Below are positions 49,660 through 61,600 of a stretch of 64,000 nt of DNA, piece by piece. This DNA is from Monomorium pharaonis. Lineage: Eukaryota > Arthropoda > Insecta > Hymenoptera > Formicidae. A program made the position numbers and the translations under genes. Where the stretch lies: the NCBI RefSeq assembly GCF_013373865.1, contig NC_050469.1, positions 14,199,046 through 14,263,045 on the forward strand, written 5' to 3'. Below the pieces are notes generated by a model. It was not told the DNA's origin. It worked only from the letters and a program-made list of their open reading frames with translations, and searched no databases. How positions within the stretch are numbered: position 1 is the stretch's first letter; each line of letters opens with the position of its first letter.

Positions 49660-52600
49660 TCTCTCTCTCTCTCTCTCTCGCTCGCTTGTTCGAAAAATGT
49701 TTATTATTTTTATTATTTTATTATTTAACACTCAAAGCTCATATTACTCGCGTGAATGCCGCATGTATGCAATATGAGTCTCACAATCAGTTAGAACACT
49801 CACATGAGCCTCCTATCGCTCGCACGCGTACGGCACTTACGTGTGTGAGCGATATGAGTCTCAAAGGAGGACGCATCTGCATGGTGCTGTGCAGTCATAC
49901 TGTGACGATTATTAAGCACGCGTGCAAGCACTGTGCAGTCACTGTGCAGACATTTTGTTATCTGGGTGTGTGTGTGTGTACATACATTTAATTCAGGAAA
50001 TAATTATAAATAAAAACTGATGATATTACTGACTTCTAAATCTTTGCCAATGACTTCTATGTCAGAGTTACCAATTCTCACAGCGTGAAGGTGGACGATT
50101 ATTGAGAATCTTTTTGTTTTTTTTTGTATTTTTTAATATTTTATTTATTTTTTTATAATTTTTCATATTTCTATTTGTCAGTTAAAAAATTTTTTTCTTT
50201 GTAATTAAATCTAACTACTCTCGAAACATGTCTTATAAAAATATAAATTACCTTGTGGAAACGGAAAAAGACAGTAGATCTACCGTTTGCGCAGCCTGTT
50301 GGCGTGAGCATCTGAACTAGCATCGCTGGCTTGTCGTAGCTAAACATTGCATGTGATTACTAAATATCGGTTGTAAAATATGGACAGCTAACGTTTTAGT
50401 GTGGTACTTCATTTATTATATACCACGTGATTAAATTCATAAAAAAACACGGAACCAAATTAGTTAGCTCTCAAAAATACTGTTCAACAAAAAAATATAA
50501 AGAACAAATAAATTTTGTAAACTTTGTTATTTATATTTTTGTAAGACATGTTTCAAGAATCATTAAATTCAATTACAAGAAAAAAAATTTTTGTAACTAA
50601 AAAATAAAAATATGCAAAATTATAAACAAATTAATAAAATATAAAAAAAACAAAAAAAAAATTTTCAATAATTGTCCACCTCCACACGGTGAAAATCGAT
50701 AATTATGACATCAAAATTATTGGCAAAGGATTTAGAAGTTAGTAATGTCATTAATTTTCACTTATAATTATTTGTTGAATTGGATGTACGTACACACACA
50801 CTCGCATACAGTGTACAAAGTTGCTTTTGTACTCTCCAGTCACATTAGTACATGGAAATATAAAAAACAATGAATTATACTACTTTTCTCGGTGTTTTCG
50901 CTAATCCTAGCCGCCATTTTGGAACCGCCATAATAGATTTCACTTTTCATGGTACAAACTAATATGATCAAACGTTTTTAAATGATTAATGAGCATTAGT
51001 AAATTGAATCACGATTGTTTGAATAGAAAAAATCGTAAAAAATGGGAATTTCCAAAATTTCTGACATTTAAGCGGCCATATTTGATCCGCCATGTTAGAA
51101 AAAATTTTTACGCTGCATAGTCTTCAAGTACAACTAAAAAGTGCACGCTTTATGCAGTTTCGATCCTAATCCAAACCGTTACAATAAAGAAAATCCACCT
51201 TTTAAAAAATTTTAATCTAAAAAAATCGTGTCTTTTTTGAAAAAAAAACTCAGAAACTCGATGTTGTTGACATTTTTTTCAATTTTTCGCGGCGGCATAC
51301 AAAAGAGCACATTCAAAACCTCCTAAAAAAGTACTATTTGATAAAAAGTTTTTGCAAGGTCTAGGTTCTAAAGTTTACGAAAAAATCTTGTGCATTTGAG
51401 CGTTAAAGGGTTAATATTTATGTTACAATTAAATACAACAATTATCAAAATGATTGAATAATGCAACCAATTTTTTGCTCTTAAAACATTAAGCAAATGT
51501 TCAGTAAATATTTAAAAAAGAATTTGTTTAAACGTTAAATAAATGTTTATTAAATAATAAAAGAATATTTTTTTAATGTAAAATATAAACATTTTTTAAA
51601 ATGAAATAAACGTAATTTATCCCATTATTTAAATGTTTTTAAAATGTTGTAGAAAACGTTTCTCAAAAATTAAAAAAAAATTTTTTCAAACACTATTGTG
51701 TTCATTGAGATAAATAAACAAAACTTGTTCTTATTCTTTTGTACTTACCATTAGCCTGATTGATATTTGGATGTTTGTAATTATACGTCAAACATGCGTT
51801 ATGGTATACTTGGACCTCATTTAATATCTGAATAATACCTGAATCATTGATACAGCGCATTGTGAGACAAGCATTTTTAGCATTGGGCGTCCAATTTTCG
51901 CCAACCTATGGTATTATAAAATAATATAAATGTTATATTTTAATAATATTAAAAAATGATATAATTATGATATGATATACTCCTTACGGAAAAAACACTA
52001 AAAATAACACTTAAAAAAATACTCAAGTTGAGTATAACTTGGGACAAAAGGTAAACACTCAATTCAGTTTAAACACTCAACTTGAGTGTTCGCTCTTTAA
52101 TTTACTTTTAATTAGAGTGTTATTACTCTCAACTTGAATATTCGCCATCTAATTGAGTATTAATTTCAATGTTAATCCTAAATTTAAAAATAAAACTGAA
52201 TTAACACTCAATTAGATTGCAAACATCCAAGTTAAAAGTAATACTCAAATTAATACTCAAAGTCAGCTGAACACTCTATAGTTGAATGTTTATTTTAGAT
52301 ATTCGTTTTATGTCCATTTCTACCAATGCAGATTGATTTTAATCTTGGTTGAACTTGCTTTTCTTGCTTTTGTTTTTATTTAACTTTTTCTAATCCAATG
52401 TTTGAGAGTGTACACCCAATATTAAGTGTATACCTTCAACCGATAGATGTTGAGTGCACATCCCCAACGTTTCAGTGTTCACACTTTATGTTGGAAGTAT
52501 ACACTCATTTATTGAGTGTCATATTCAAATGTTGAGAGTATACTTTCAAATATTTAATATTTAAATCCAAACTTTGGTATAAACACTCAATCATTGGGTG

Positions 52601-55600
52601 TACACACTCAATGTTCGAGTATAAACACTCAATCTTTAGTGTAAATACTCAAGATTTGAGCGTATACACCTTAATTTGGGACTAAACTCCCAAAATCGAG
52701 TATTAACACTCAATTTTGAGTGTAAATCTCAAAATTAGAGTGTTTTTTCCGTAAGGGACATCACATTAGTACACTTTTTCTTACATCGTATATATCGTGC
52801 TTCCATTTACAGGCAATACGCTCATAGATTGGACAACATTGATTATTCAACACTTCTTTTTTCATTACATAATAGTCATGGTCAGGACATGCAGTAATAT
52901 TTGGACATTTCTCAAGCACACAACTTGTCCTAGGACCATAAATCGAGTTCTCGCAAATGCATGTTTTGCATTTACCATCGTTCCATTTTTCACCAATTTT
53001 TTTCTCTGCTTGTGGTTTTTTTTTGTCATAAGTATAAAAACAAACGTCTTTTGGCGGCACTATTGCAAACATAAATTAACAAAATTAACAATAAAGTCAA
53101 CATTTTAATTTTATTAAAACTTATATATTTTTATGATAAAAATACTTATTGTTAAAAATGATAATTTTCGAAACAAATTTGTGATTTTAAATTACATTAA
53201 AAATATTACAATATTCTTCAATATTTGTATGTATTTAACAAAATTATACAAATAACTAAACACTACAAAAAAAACTATACCACTGATCTCCGTGGTGCTC
53301 TCTGTTACGTTTTTGTGGTGCATAGATTCGTGGCAGTGACAATATACTCTAATCTTATAGTCCACGCAAGTATAAGGTTTGTACGATTTGCAGGACCAGC
53401 CACACTTCAAGCTACACTCCACTTTCGGATTCAGAATCTTTTTTTTATCTATGTGTTCGACAGGTTTACATTCTATCTTAATCATATCCTTCTCGTCGCA
53501 AACTCCGAGTCCCTCTGTGTTGTTGAGATCAATTGAATTAGGCAACAGCTCGACTTCCACAAATATATTTTTTTTTTTTGCGGGTTGATGCTCGTCAATC
53601 CACTTGCTCCAACCACTTATGCATGTAGTTGGAGAAGAGGTGGTAGCAATAGGAGTGGTAGCAGTAGTAGTGCTAGCTGTAGTACTGCCGGTGGTGGAGC
53701 CAGGGGTGGTAGCAGCGGTGGTGCCAGCTGTGGTATTGCCGGTGGTGGAGCCAATGGTGGTACCAGAGGTGGTGCCAGCTGTAGTACTTCCGGTGGTGGA
53801 ACTAGGGCTGGTAGCAGCGGTGGTGCCAGCTGTAGTACTGCCGGCGGTGGAGCTAGGGCTGGTAGCAGGGGTGGTGCCAGCTGTAGTACTGCCGGTGGTG
53901 AAGCCAGGGGTGGTACCAGCGGTGGAGCCAAGAGTGGTGCCAGCTGTGGTACTGCCGGCGGTGGAGCTAGGGCTGGTACCAGCGGTGGAGCCAGCTGTAG
54001 TACTGCCGGTTGTGGAACTAGGGCTGGTAGCAACGGTGGTGCCAGCTGTGGTACTGCCGGCGGTGGAGCTAGGGCTGGTACCAGCGGTGGAGCCAGCTGT
54101 AGAACTGCCGGTGGTGGAACCAGGGGTGGTACCAGTGGTGGAGCCAAGAGTGGTGCCAGCTGTGGTACTGCCGGCGGTGGAGCTAGGGCTGGTACCAGCG
54201 GTGGAGCCAGCTGTAGTACTGCCGGTGGTGGAGCCAGAGGTGGTACCAGCGGTGGGGCCAAAAGTGGTGCCAGCGGTGGGGCCAAAAGTGGTGCCAGCTG
54301 TAGTACTGCCGGCGGTGGAGCTAGGGCTGGTACCAGCGGTAGAGCCAGCTGTAGTACTGCCAGTGGTGGAGCCAGAGGTGGTACCAGCGGTGGGGCCAAA
54401 AGTGGTGCCAGCTGTAGTACTGCCGGCGGTGGAGCTAGGGCTGGTACCAGCGGTGGAGCCAGCTGTAGTACTGCCAGTGGTGGAGCCAGAGGTGGTACCA
54501 GCGGTGAGACCAAAAGTGGTGCCAGCTGTAGTACTGCCGGTGGTGGAGCCAGGGGTGGTACCAGCGGTGGAGCCAAGAGTGGTGCCAGCTGTAGTACTGC
54601 CGGCGGTGGAGCTAGGGCTGGTACCAGCGGTGGAGCCAGCTGTAGAACTGCCGGTGGTGGAACCAGAGGTGGTACCAGTGGTGGAACCAAAAGTGGTGCC
54701 AGCTGTGGTACTGCCGGCGGTGGAGCTAGGGCTGGTACCAGCGGTGGAGCCAGTTGTAGTACTGCCGGTGGTGGAGCCAGAGGTGGTACCAGCGGTGGGG
54801 CCAAAAGTGGTGCCAGCGGTGGGACCAAAAGTGGTGCCAGCTGTAGTACTGCCGGCGGTGGAGCTAGGGCTGGTACCAGCGGTCGAGCCAGCTGTAGTAC
54901 TGCCAGTGGTGGGGCCAAAAGTGGTGCCAGCTGTAGTACTGCCGGTGGTGGAGCCAGGGGTGGTACCAGCGGTGGGGCCAAGAGTGGTGCCAGCTGTGGT
55001 AGTGCCGGCGGTGGAACTAGGGCTGGTACCAGCGGTGGAGCCAGCTGTAGTACTGCCGATGGTGGAACTAGGGCTGGTACCAACGGTGGAGCCAGCTGTA
55101 GTACTGCCGGTGGTGGAGCCAGAGGTGGTACCAGCGGTGGGGCCAAAAGTGGTGCCAGCGGTGGGACCAAAAGTGGTGCCAGCTGTAGTACTGCCGGCGG
55201 TGGAGCTAGGGCTGGTACCAGCGGTGGAGCCAGCTGTAGTACTGCCAGTGGTGGAGCCAGAGGTGGTACCAGCGGTGGGACTAAAAGTGGTGCCAGCTGT
55301 AGTACTGCCGGTGGTAGAGCCAGAGGTGGTACCAGCGGTGGAGCCAAGAGTGGTGCCAGCTGTGGTACTGCCGGCGGTGGAGCTAGGGCTAGTACCAGCG
55401 GTGGAGCCAGCTGTAGTACTGCCGGTTGTGGAGCCAGGGGTAGTACCAGCGGTGGAGCCAAGAGTGGTGCCAGCTGTGGTACTGCCAGCGGTGGAACTAG
55501 GGCTGGTACCAGCGGTGGAGCCAAGAGTGGTGCCAGCTGTGGTACTGCCGGCGGTGGAGCTAGGGCTGGTACTAGCGGTGGAGCCAGCTGTAGTACTGCT

Positions 55601-58600
55601 GGTGGTGGAGCCAGAGGTGGTACCAGCGGTGGAGCCAAGAGTGGTGCCAGCTGTGGTACTGCCGGCGGTGGAGCTAGGGCTGGTACCAGCGGTGGAGCCA
55701 GCTGTAGTACTGCCAGTGGTGGAGCCAGAGGTGGTACCAGCGGTGAGACCAAAAGTGGTGCCAGCTGTAGTACTGCCGGTGGTGGAGCCAGGGGTGGTAC
55801 CAGCGGTGGAGCCAAAAGTGGTGCCAGCTGTAGTACTGCCGGCGGTGGAGCTAGGGCTGGTACCAGCGGTGGAGCCAGCTGTAGAACTGCCGGTGGTGGA
55901 ACCAGAGGTGGTACCAGTGGTGGAGCCAAAAGTGGTGCCAGCTGTGGTACTGCCGGCGGTGGAGCTAGGGCTGGTACCAGCGGTGGAGCCAGCTGTAGAA
56001 CTGCCGGTGGTGGAACCAGAGGTGGTACCAGCGGTGGGGCCAAGAGTGGTGCCAGCTGTGGTACTGCCGGCGGTGGAACTAGGGCTGGTACCAGCGGTGG
56101 AGCCAGCTGTAGTACTGCCGATGGTGGAACTAGGCCTGGTACCAACGGTGGAGCCAGCTGTAGTACTGCCGGTGGTGGAGCCAGAGGTGGTACCAGCGGT
56201 GGGGCCAAAAGTGGTGCCAGCGGTGGGACCAAAAGTGGTGCCAGCTGTAGTACTGCCGGCGGTGGAGCTAGGGCTGGTACCAGCGGTGGAGCCAGCTGTA
56301 GTACTGCCAGTGGTGGAGCCAGAGGTGGTACCAGCGGTGGGACTAAAAGTGGTGCCAGCTGTAGTACTGCCGGTGGTAGAGCCAGAGGTGGTACCAGCGG
56401 TGGAGCCAAGAGTGGTGCCAGCTGTGGTACTGCCGGCGGTGGAGCTAGGGCTAGTACCAACGGTGGAGCCAGCTGTAGTACTGCCGGTTGTGGAGCCAGG
56501 GGTAGTACCAGCGGTGGAGCCAAGAGTGGTGCCAGCTGTGGTACTGCCAGCGGTGGAACTAGGGCTGGTACCAGCGGTGGAGCCAAGAGTGGTGCCAGCT
56601 GTGGTACTGCCGGCGGTGGAACTAGGGCTGGTACCAACGGTGGAGCCAGCTGTAGTACTGCCGGTGGTGGAGCCAGAGGTGGTACCAGCGGTGGAGCCAG
56701 CTGTAGTACTACCAGCGGTGGAGCTAGGGCTGGTACTAGCGGTGGAGCCAGCTGTAGTACTGCTGGTGGTGGAGCCAGAGGTGGTACCAGCGGTGGAGCC
56801 AAGAGTGGTGCCAGCTGTGGTACTGCCAGCGGTGGAACTAGGGCTGGTACCAGCGGTGGAGCCAAGAGTGGTGCCAGCTGTGGTACTGCCGGCGGTGGAG
56901 CTAGGGCTGGTACTAGCGGTGGAGCCAGCTGTAGTACTGCTGGTGGTGGAGCCAGAGGTGGTACCAGCGGTGGAGCCAAGAGTGGTGCCAGCTGTGGTAC
57001 TGCCGGCGGTGGAGCTAGGGCTGGTACCAGCGGTGGAGCCAGCTGTAGTACTGCCAGTGGTGGAGCCAGAGGTGGTACCAGCGGTGAGACCAAAAGTGGT
57101 GCCAGCTGTAGTACTGCCGGTGGTGGAGCCAGGGGTGGTACCAGCGGTGGAGCCAAGAGTGGTGCCAGCTGTAGTACTGCCGGCGGTGGAGCTAGGGCTG
57201 GTACCAGCGGTGGAGCCAGCTGTAGTACTGCCGATGGTGGAACTAGGGCTAGTACCAACGGTGGAGCCAGCTGTAGTACTGCCGGTGGTGGAGCCAGAGG
57301 TGGTACCAGCGGTGGGGCCAAAAGTGGTGCCAGCTGTAGTACTGCCGGCGGTGGAGCTAGGGCTGGTACCAGCGGTGGAGCCAGCTGTAGTACTGCCAGT
57401 GGTGGAGCCAGAGGTGGTACCAGCGGTGGGACCAAAAGTGGTGCCAGCTGTGGTACTGCCGGCGGTGGAACTAGGGCTGGTACCAGCGGTGGAGCCAAAA
57501 GTGGTGCCAGCTGTGGTACTGCCGGCGGTGGAGCTAGGGCTGGTACTAGCGGTGGAGCCAGCTGTAGTACTGCTGGTGGTGGAGCCAGAGGTGGTACCAG
57601 CGGTGGAGCCAAGAGTGGTGCCAGCTGTGGTACTGCCGGCGGTGGAACTAGGGCTGGTACCAACGGTGGAGCCAGCTGTAGTACTGCCGGTGGTGGAGCC
57701 AGAGGTGGTACCAGCGGTGGAGCCAGCTGTAGTACTACCGGTGGTGGAGCTAGGGCTGGTAGCAGCGGTGGAGCCAAGAGTGGTGCCAGTTGTGGTACTG
57801 CCAGCGGTGGAACTAGGGCTGGTACCAGCGGTGGAGCCAAGAGTGGTGTTTGCTGTGGTACTGCCGGCGGTGGAACTAGGGCTGGTACCAGCGGTGGAGC
57901 CAAGAGTGGTGTTTGCTGTGGTACTGCCGGCGGTGGAACTAGGGCTGGTACCAACGGTGGAGCCAGCTGTAGTACTGCCGGTTGTGGAGCCAGGGGTAGT
58001 ACCAGCGGTGGAGCCAAGAGTGGTGCCAGCTGTGGTACTGCCAGCGGTGGAACTAGGGCTGGTACCAGCGGTGGAGCCAAGAGTGGTGCCAGCTGTGGTA
58101 CTGCCGGCGGTGGAACTAGGGCTGGTACCAACGGTGGAGCCAGCTGTAGTACTGCCGGTGGTGGAGCCAGAGGTGGTACCAGCGGTGGAGCCAGCTGTAG
58201 TACTACCAGCGGTGGAGCTAGGGCTTGTAACAGTGGTGGTGCCAGCTGTAGTATTGCCGGTGGTGAAGCTACGGGTGGTACCAGCAGTGGAGGCAGCTGT
58301 GGTACTGCCGGCGGTGGAACCAGGACTGGTACCAGCGGTCGTGCCAGTTGTAGTACTGCCGTTTTTGCAGTTTTTTTCGGGAATACATTTTGTGTAACTG
58401 GCGTCTTCATAAACTTCACCCTTGGGACAAGATTGTAATTGGCAACCCTCCACACACGTATCATTTGCACACAGTGAATAGTTTCTCAGAATTCTAAAAT
58501 TATCACACGTTTCGCGCGGACAGGTCGAGACGCAAGGTGAATATGTGCTGTTTTTTTCGTCGCATTGTAAAGGGCAAAGTTGTTGCGTTCGCCATTTCAC

Positions 58601-61600
58601 AGGAACACCTCGCACGTTGCATTCGTGCGCGTACGCGGCTAGTGCCGTGCACAGGCATTCGCAGTCGCCACCGATGTCGCAGCTGCACGTATCGAAAATG
58701 CAGTTACGCAAGTACGGCTCGACTTCCACTTCTGAGTGGCATGACGAAAACAACGATGATTTCAGCATATTGCTCTGCTGTATTGACCACAGTTTACGTT
58801 CGGGATGTTGCTCGCAGGGATGCACGTTCTTCGGTTCGGGACAGGACGCATCTTTCTTCCATGAGTCTGCAAATAGATTGACGGAAGCTTCGGATATTCC
58901 GCCAGACGGAGTCTTGAAATCGTCCTCGGAGTTGTCATTGTAATCGCCACATAGACCCATTGTGTGACTTTTCCATCTCAAATTTAATCTCACATAGACT
59001 CTGGTACCTAAACGATCATCATTAAGAATTTTTTTAAGAGTCTTAATATTTTATACTCAAGTAATTTGTGCATAGTTCTTACCTTTGTCCCATTGTAATA
59101 CCAATTCTAAATCTAGTACATCAACAAATACGAAGAGATCAACGATCCTTATCGATAATCTCTTAAAAGGTCCTTTAGGTAGCTTTTTCCCTTTTGTTAA
59201 AATAAGCTCTTCCTGCTGCTCACCGCTGCCAATCGTGAGTTTGATCGATTTCGAGCATGCAACTCCACTTGTACCACAAGGTACGTTCTGAATCGAGACC
59301 TCGAAACAGTCTTTCTCATTCAACTCACTTTTCACCAGAACATAGTCGCATACACCTTGGAAATCGTACATTTTACCATCGAATGTTTTATAATGCGAAT
59401 CGCCCCATACAGAACAGACTCCTGCGAAAAGGATATTATTTTAGCAGAATAATATGGTGTAATATATAAAAAAAGGTAAAAAAAGGCGCCAAGTGTTTGG
59501 TTTTTCCTTTAAGCAAAAAAATTATTGGATGGTTCAACCTAAGTAATATAAGGAAAAAATTACAAATTCAAGATAAAACTTTTAATCAAATTTAACCTAA
59601 GTGATATATATTTTTAGATGGTTCAACCTAAGTATTATATACTAAGTGTGTCAAATTTAACCTAAGTAATATATATATACAAAATAATTTTAATTTGGCA
59701 CTACTGTATAAAATTTTAATAAAATAATCTTTTCCCCAAAAAGAACAAAAAATGTATTTTCTCTACAAAAAGTAATGATATAACGGAAATGCGCCAATTA
59801 CAAAAATAGATGTTCATACAAACTAGAACATCTACTTTTACAAATATTAATTATACCCAAAAAGAACAAAAAATTATTTTTTCTACAAAAGTAATAATAT
59901 AAAGGAAATGCGTCAATTATAAAAATGGATGTTCATACAAACTAGAACATCTACTTTTATAAATAATTATTTGTACAAATATTACAAATAAATATTTTAC
60001 TACAAGTCACGTACTCGCGTAAAAAAACACGGTCGGTCTCGCTGCGCTCTCACTTGGTGTGAGCCATTACCGTGTCTCTTGAAATATAATACACTTGCCA
60101 TTAATAGCAAAGAAACTGAGGAATAAAGCATATAAGAAAAATAATAAAAATATCATAATTAATTAGTGAGTTGTAGAAGAAACATTACCTGCGCAAGTTA
60201 TATCAGTGCACTTCCACTTAGTGCTTTCGCACGTGCAAGTATTACACTCGGCTTGTATAACTGAACCCTGTTTGTAGCTCTTTCCGCCATGATGACAGGG
60301 GCAATCCTCCTTTTTAACGCAAATACCATTCGGCGTGTCTAAAACGTATCCTGATTTGCAGATGCAACCGGGCGTGCATATTGACGGTGTTTGTTCATTT
60401 TGTATATGCATATTGCTGCAAGTTCTGTGCTTTACTGGCTCGCAATTCGTCACTTCCAGATGCTTGCCAGCTTGGCACAACTGATCCGCGTCGGTATAAC
60501 GAATCGAAAAATTATACGGCCACTGATTCGGAAAATTTGAAAGCCAACTTATGGGCCTTAAGTCTGACCGCCGGCATTTCCATACACCATCTGTAAGAGC
60601 AGTAAAAAATAGAATTCTGTATTACAAATTCACTGCCAAAAACAAACTTGCGTTTCAGACACCGACCTACGCAAAAGCATTCTTCTCCCTTGTTGCCCAG
60701 ACGAACTTCTTGAGGTTCGTATTTGTTGCCTGCGTGAACACAAGGACACTCAGCGATTGGAATGCACTTGCTGTCCTCGTTTAACGTTTGGTCTTTTGGA
60801 CAATTGCAACCTTCCACGCATTCCGGCTTGCAGTCCGGATGAAATGAAATGTCTGCGCACGATCTGCGTCAATAAATAAAGCGGAATAGAAAAAAGAAAC
60901 AATGTGATTTAAAAAGCAACTTGACATTTGACATGTGCAACAAATGCATTGACAGCATGCTACCTCGTGCAACTGTTTCCACAAATTTGATAGGTCTGTC
61001 CTCTGCTGCAAGAAATTTTACATTCGTCGATTTTGGTACGCCATGGAAGTTCAACGCCTAACGCCGCGCAGTCTTTTGCATATGCCGCTAATATGGGGCA
61101 GAGACACGATTTTATGTCAGTGTTACATGCACACATGTCGTACATGCAGTCTTGGTAAAATTCTGTTGGATCAACATAACAATGGCAACCTAAAATAACA
61201 GAAAAATGATAAGATTACTTGAAACACATTATGCTATATAGATATAAAAAATTGTAATACAATTTGCAAAAAATTATATAAGTACTTGTGAAAATATCAC
61301 TATGTATCTTGGAGCAGTATTCTTTCGCAGTCGTTCGCCTTTCAGGATTTAGCTCGCAGGGATTTTTCGTCTCAGACTTGTCGACGCAATATTCACTCTC
61401 CCATTTATTAGCAAAAGCAACTGCCACAGGTTCAATATCACCATCAGGCGTTATAAAATCATCCTTTTGATTTTCGTTAAACGTCCCGCAAAGTCCTTTT
61501 GTTTGATCTAAATCGTGGTTTAATCAGAAATATTCTTTGAAAGTACGATAACATTCTCACTATAATAATAAGAAACAAAAGTTTACCATAAAATTCAACA

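Larger units (their letters stand above)
46358..51709. mobile_element. 5.35-kb CCCAATGAGCAC element in a mucin intron, TSD AT
   Basis: Ends are CCCAATGAGCACAC and the complement of CTCAATGAACACAA; flanks are AT (46356-46357 and 51710-51711). Subterminal 330 bp on both sides are arrays of AATATTTATT and AAACGTTTA-like words. Longer arms pair 46702-47320 with 50815-51420 and 49965-50240 with 50550-50815. There is no transposase frame, so it is non-autonomous. It fills all but about 118 bp of the intron. Confidence 0.75.

Noticed and set aside
52797..53108. 103-aa plus-strand frame opposite the VWC exon
   Set aside because: The minus-strand reading has the Cys pattern of a VWC domain and in-phase splice sites.
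53604..58397. Plus-strand 1597-aa Val/Pro/Glu-rich open frame
   Set aside because: Same reason: it is a second antisense shadow of the repeat.
53585..58438. Plus-strand 1617-aa Gly/Ser/Ala/Cys-rich open frame that resembles a structural protein
   Set aside because: It is the antisense of the mucin repeat, has no flanking domains, splice context or signal peptide, and its openness follows from the triplet-based repeat.
53617..58470. Minus-strand Pro/Leu/Ala-rich 1617-aa frame
   Set aside because: It is offset from the mucin frame, which is joined in phase to VWD/C8/TIL upstream and the WxxW domain downstream.
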